Shown: positions 62,965-64,000 of the stretch, piece by piece
Layout: each line of letters opens with the position of its first letter
Position numbering within the stretch: the stretch's first letter is position 1
Assembly: GCF_014646255.1 (NCBI RefSeq)
Contig: NZ_BMNC01000004.1
Coordinates: 202,480 to 266,479, forward strand
DNA from: Lentzea pudingi
Lineage (GTDB): Bacteria; Actinomycetota; Actinomycetes; Mycobacteriales; Pseudonocardiaceae
Direction: 5' to 3'
DNA: 64,000 nt
The notes under the pieces: model-generated
Databases searched by the model: none
Told to the model about the DNA's origin: nothing
The model's input: the letters and a program-made list of their open reading frames with translations, nothing else
Position numbers and translations under genes: made by a program

Positions 62965-63885
62965 ATGACGGAAGCGCGACGACAATCGGGACACCCCGAG
63001 GACGATGATCACGCCCAGGCCTGGGCGATGCTGTCCGACGAGGAACTCGCCGAGGTCGTTGCCGAGGCGGTGACCAGTGAGGACGTCGTCCGTGCCGAGG
63101 CTGCGCTGCTCGGTGCGGACGCGGCCGCGAGTTCCGACGCGGAGCGGTTCGAGCGGATCGAGGCCGACCGCCAAATGGTCGAGCTGCTCGCGTCGACCGG
63201 GTTCACCGGTCCGCGGTTCGACGGGGTGTTTCCCAGGCTGAGCGGCCGGATGATCGGGTACGCCTACCCGATCATCCGGCTGTGGGTTCGCGAAGGGCAG
63301 ATCTTCCGCGAGTGTCTGCGGTACCGCGGCCACATCAACCCGGCCGCAGCCGCGGCGGCGAGGGCGTGGTCTGACGCCGAGCGTGAAGAAGCGGTGATGG
63401 ACACTCTCCTTCGCGGCGTCGACTTCTTTCTCGACTACGGGCTCCGCAAGGGGAAGTGGGACCACCGTCGGGGAGCCACCCTGGCGACCTACTTCATCGG
63501 GTCGTGCGTGTGCTGCTTCATCAAGGTCTGCAACGACCGGTGGAAGCAGGACCAGCTGCAGGAGGCGTTCATCCGCTCCGGCTCCCGCAACGAGCAGGTC
63601 GATGGCGACGGGACCATCGACCTCGCGGAGCACCTGGTGGATCCGGGGATGGACCCCGGCGAGCGGGCGCTGCTGCGCGTCGAGGCGGCGAACGCCATGT
63701 CGGCGATCACCGACGAGAAGGTGCGCCAGGTGCTGGCGTTGCGCATGACGGGGATGACTCAGGCCGCGGCCGCCGACGAGGTTGGGCTGACCGCCAAGGC
63801 CGTCGAGCGCAGGCTCCACACGCAGCGCCGGAAGCTCCGGCCGCCGAATTCCACCAGCGCAAACGAGGACGAGGGGAGGTCGTGA
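62965..63885 (+). CDS. sigma-70-family RNA polymerase sigma factor
   Basis: A 306-residue protein; GGGAGA lies 4 nt before the ATG at 62965. The acidic N-terminus is followed by a sigma region 2-like helical part (EEAVMDTLLRGVDFFLDYGL, GATLATYFIGSCVCCFIKVC) and a clear region 4 helix-turn-helix near the C-terminus (ALRMTGMTQAAAADEVGLTA, KAVERRLHTQRRKL). It is longer than a typical ECF factor because of the 100-residue N-terminal extension. The next gene overlaps its stop (TGATG), so they are co-translated; that partner may be its anti-sigma or effector protein. Confidence 0.78.
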   Translation: MTEARRQSGHPEDDDHAQAWAMLSDEELAEVVAEAVTSEDVVRAEAALLGADAAASSDAERFERIEADRQMVELLASTGFTGPRFDGVFPRLSGRMIGYAYPIIRLWVREGQIFRECLRYRGHINPAAAAAARAWSDAEREEAVMDTLLRGVDFFLDYGLRKGKWDHRRGATLATYFIGSCVCCFIKVCNDRWKQDQLQEAFIRSGSRNEQVDGDGTIDLAEHLVDPGMDPGERALLRVEAANAMSAITDEKVRQVLALRMTGMTQAAAADEVGLTAKAVERRLHTQRRKLRPPNSTSANEDEGRS

Positions 63886-64000
63886 TGACCTTCAACACCA
63901 GCAACGAGATCGACCTGTGCTTCCCGCCCACCGCCGATGAGGTGGCGACCGCGTTCGAGGATGAGTTCGACCGGTTGCTCGAGCAGTCCAGCCTGGGGGC
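63885..64000 (+). CDS. start of a gene coupled to the sigma factor (3' end outside window)
   Basis: The ATG at 63885 shares bases with the sigma-factor stop and has GGGGAGG upstream. The visible 38 codons read MTFNTSNEIDLCFPPTADEV, ATAFEDEFDRLLEQSSLG: acidic, no signal peptide. Too short to classify. Confidence 0.6.
   Translation, partial: MTFNTSNEIDLCFPPTADEVATAFEDEFDRLLEQSSLG

Overview
The window looks like chromosomal DNA of a high-GC, mycelial-type actinomycete, most likely of the Pseudonocardiales (Lentzea/Saccharothrix/Amycolatopsis-like). This is inferred from codon use, GTG/TTG starts, the many MarR/TetR/NarL regulators, MmpL, type-VII-secretion-like and YD-repeat proteins; no rRNA or housekeeping marker is present to prove it. 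About 1-29 kb is ordinary, densely packed accessory chromosome with intact genes. About 29-62.6 kb is a mosaic island with decayed genes and mobile-element scars. Normal chromosome-like sequence resumes at about 62.9 kb with a sigma factor.

Region 1 (1-5.8 kb): the 3' part of a secreted DUF1996 protein, then two paralogous MarR-regulator/amidohydrolase pairs, each with its own palindromic operator candidate. Region 2 (5.9-14.6 kb): a small membrane protein, a MacB/Bce-like ABC exporter (ATPase plus FtsX permease), a convergent DesK/NarL-type two-component system, and two tandem secreted serine hydrolases of the beta-lactamase/DD-peptidase fold; this reads as a cell-envelope stress module. Region 3 (14.6-18.5 kb): an MDR oxidoreductase divergent from an AraC regulator, and a TetR regulator divergent from a second MDR oxidoreductase. 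Region 4 (18.5-25 kb): an atypical orphan response regulator, a copper-monooxygenase-like lipoprotein, an MmpL transporter and an MprAB/OmpR-type two-component pair. The regulator and MmpL genes share a nearly identical 36-bp upstream element. Region 5 (25-31.8 kb): a universal-stress-protein remnant, a TIGR04141/DUF6119-like gene, a protein made of four tandem cold-shock domains, and a TetR-controlled amidohydrolase/esterase operon whose esterase is frameshifted.

Region 6 (32-48.5 kb): a decayed exported protein, a phage portal-protein fragment and a frameshifted membrane protein precede a two-gene polymorphic toxin operon: a 1142-aa LamG-type surface protein and a 2252-aa YD-repeat/Rhs protein with a HINT autoprotease and a putative nuclease tip, followed by its probable immunity gene. 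Downstream lies a displaced Rhs fragment fused to a truncated BTAD regulator, then a type-VII-secretion-like cluster. Region 7 (48.5-59 kb): more decayed genes, a HIT hydrolase, a winged-helix/PD-(D/E)XK nuclease, and a cluster of three secreted CHAP hydrolases. Two of these share an almost identical catalytic head but carry different beta-propeller binding domains. Region 8 (59-62.6 kb): a DinB-like gene, remnants of at least three tyrosine recombinases, and a 42-bp copy of the 3' half of tRNA-Val(CAC) next to an integrase C-terminus, that is, an attachment-site scar.

Convergent gene pairs in the intact regions are separated by strong hairpins, and divergent regulator/enzyme pairs by clear palindromes. 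Several island genes are each one base out of frame, some at short homopolymer runs, so part of the apparent decay could be assembly error rather than pseudogenisation.
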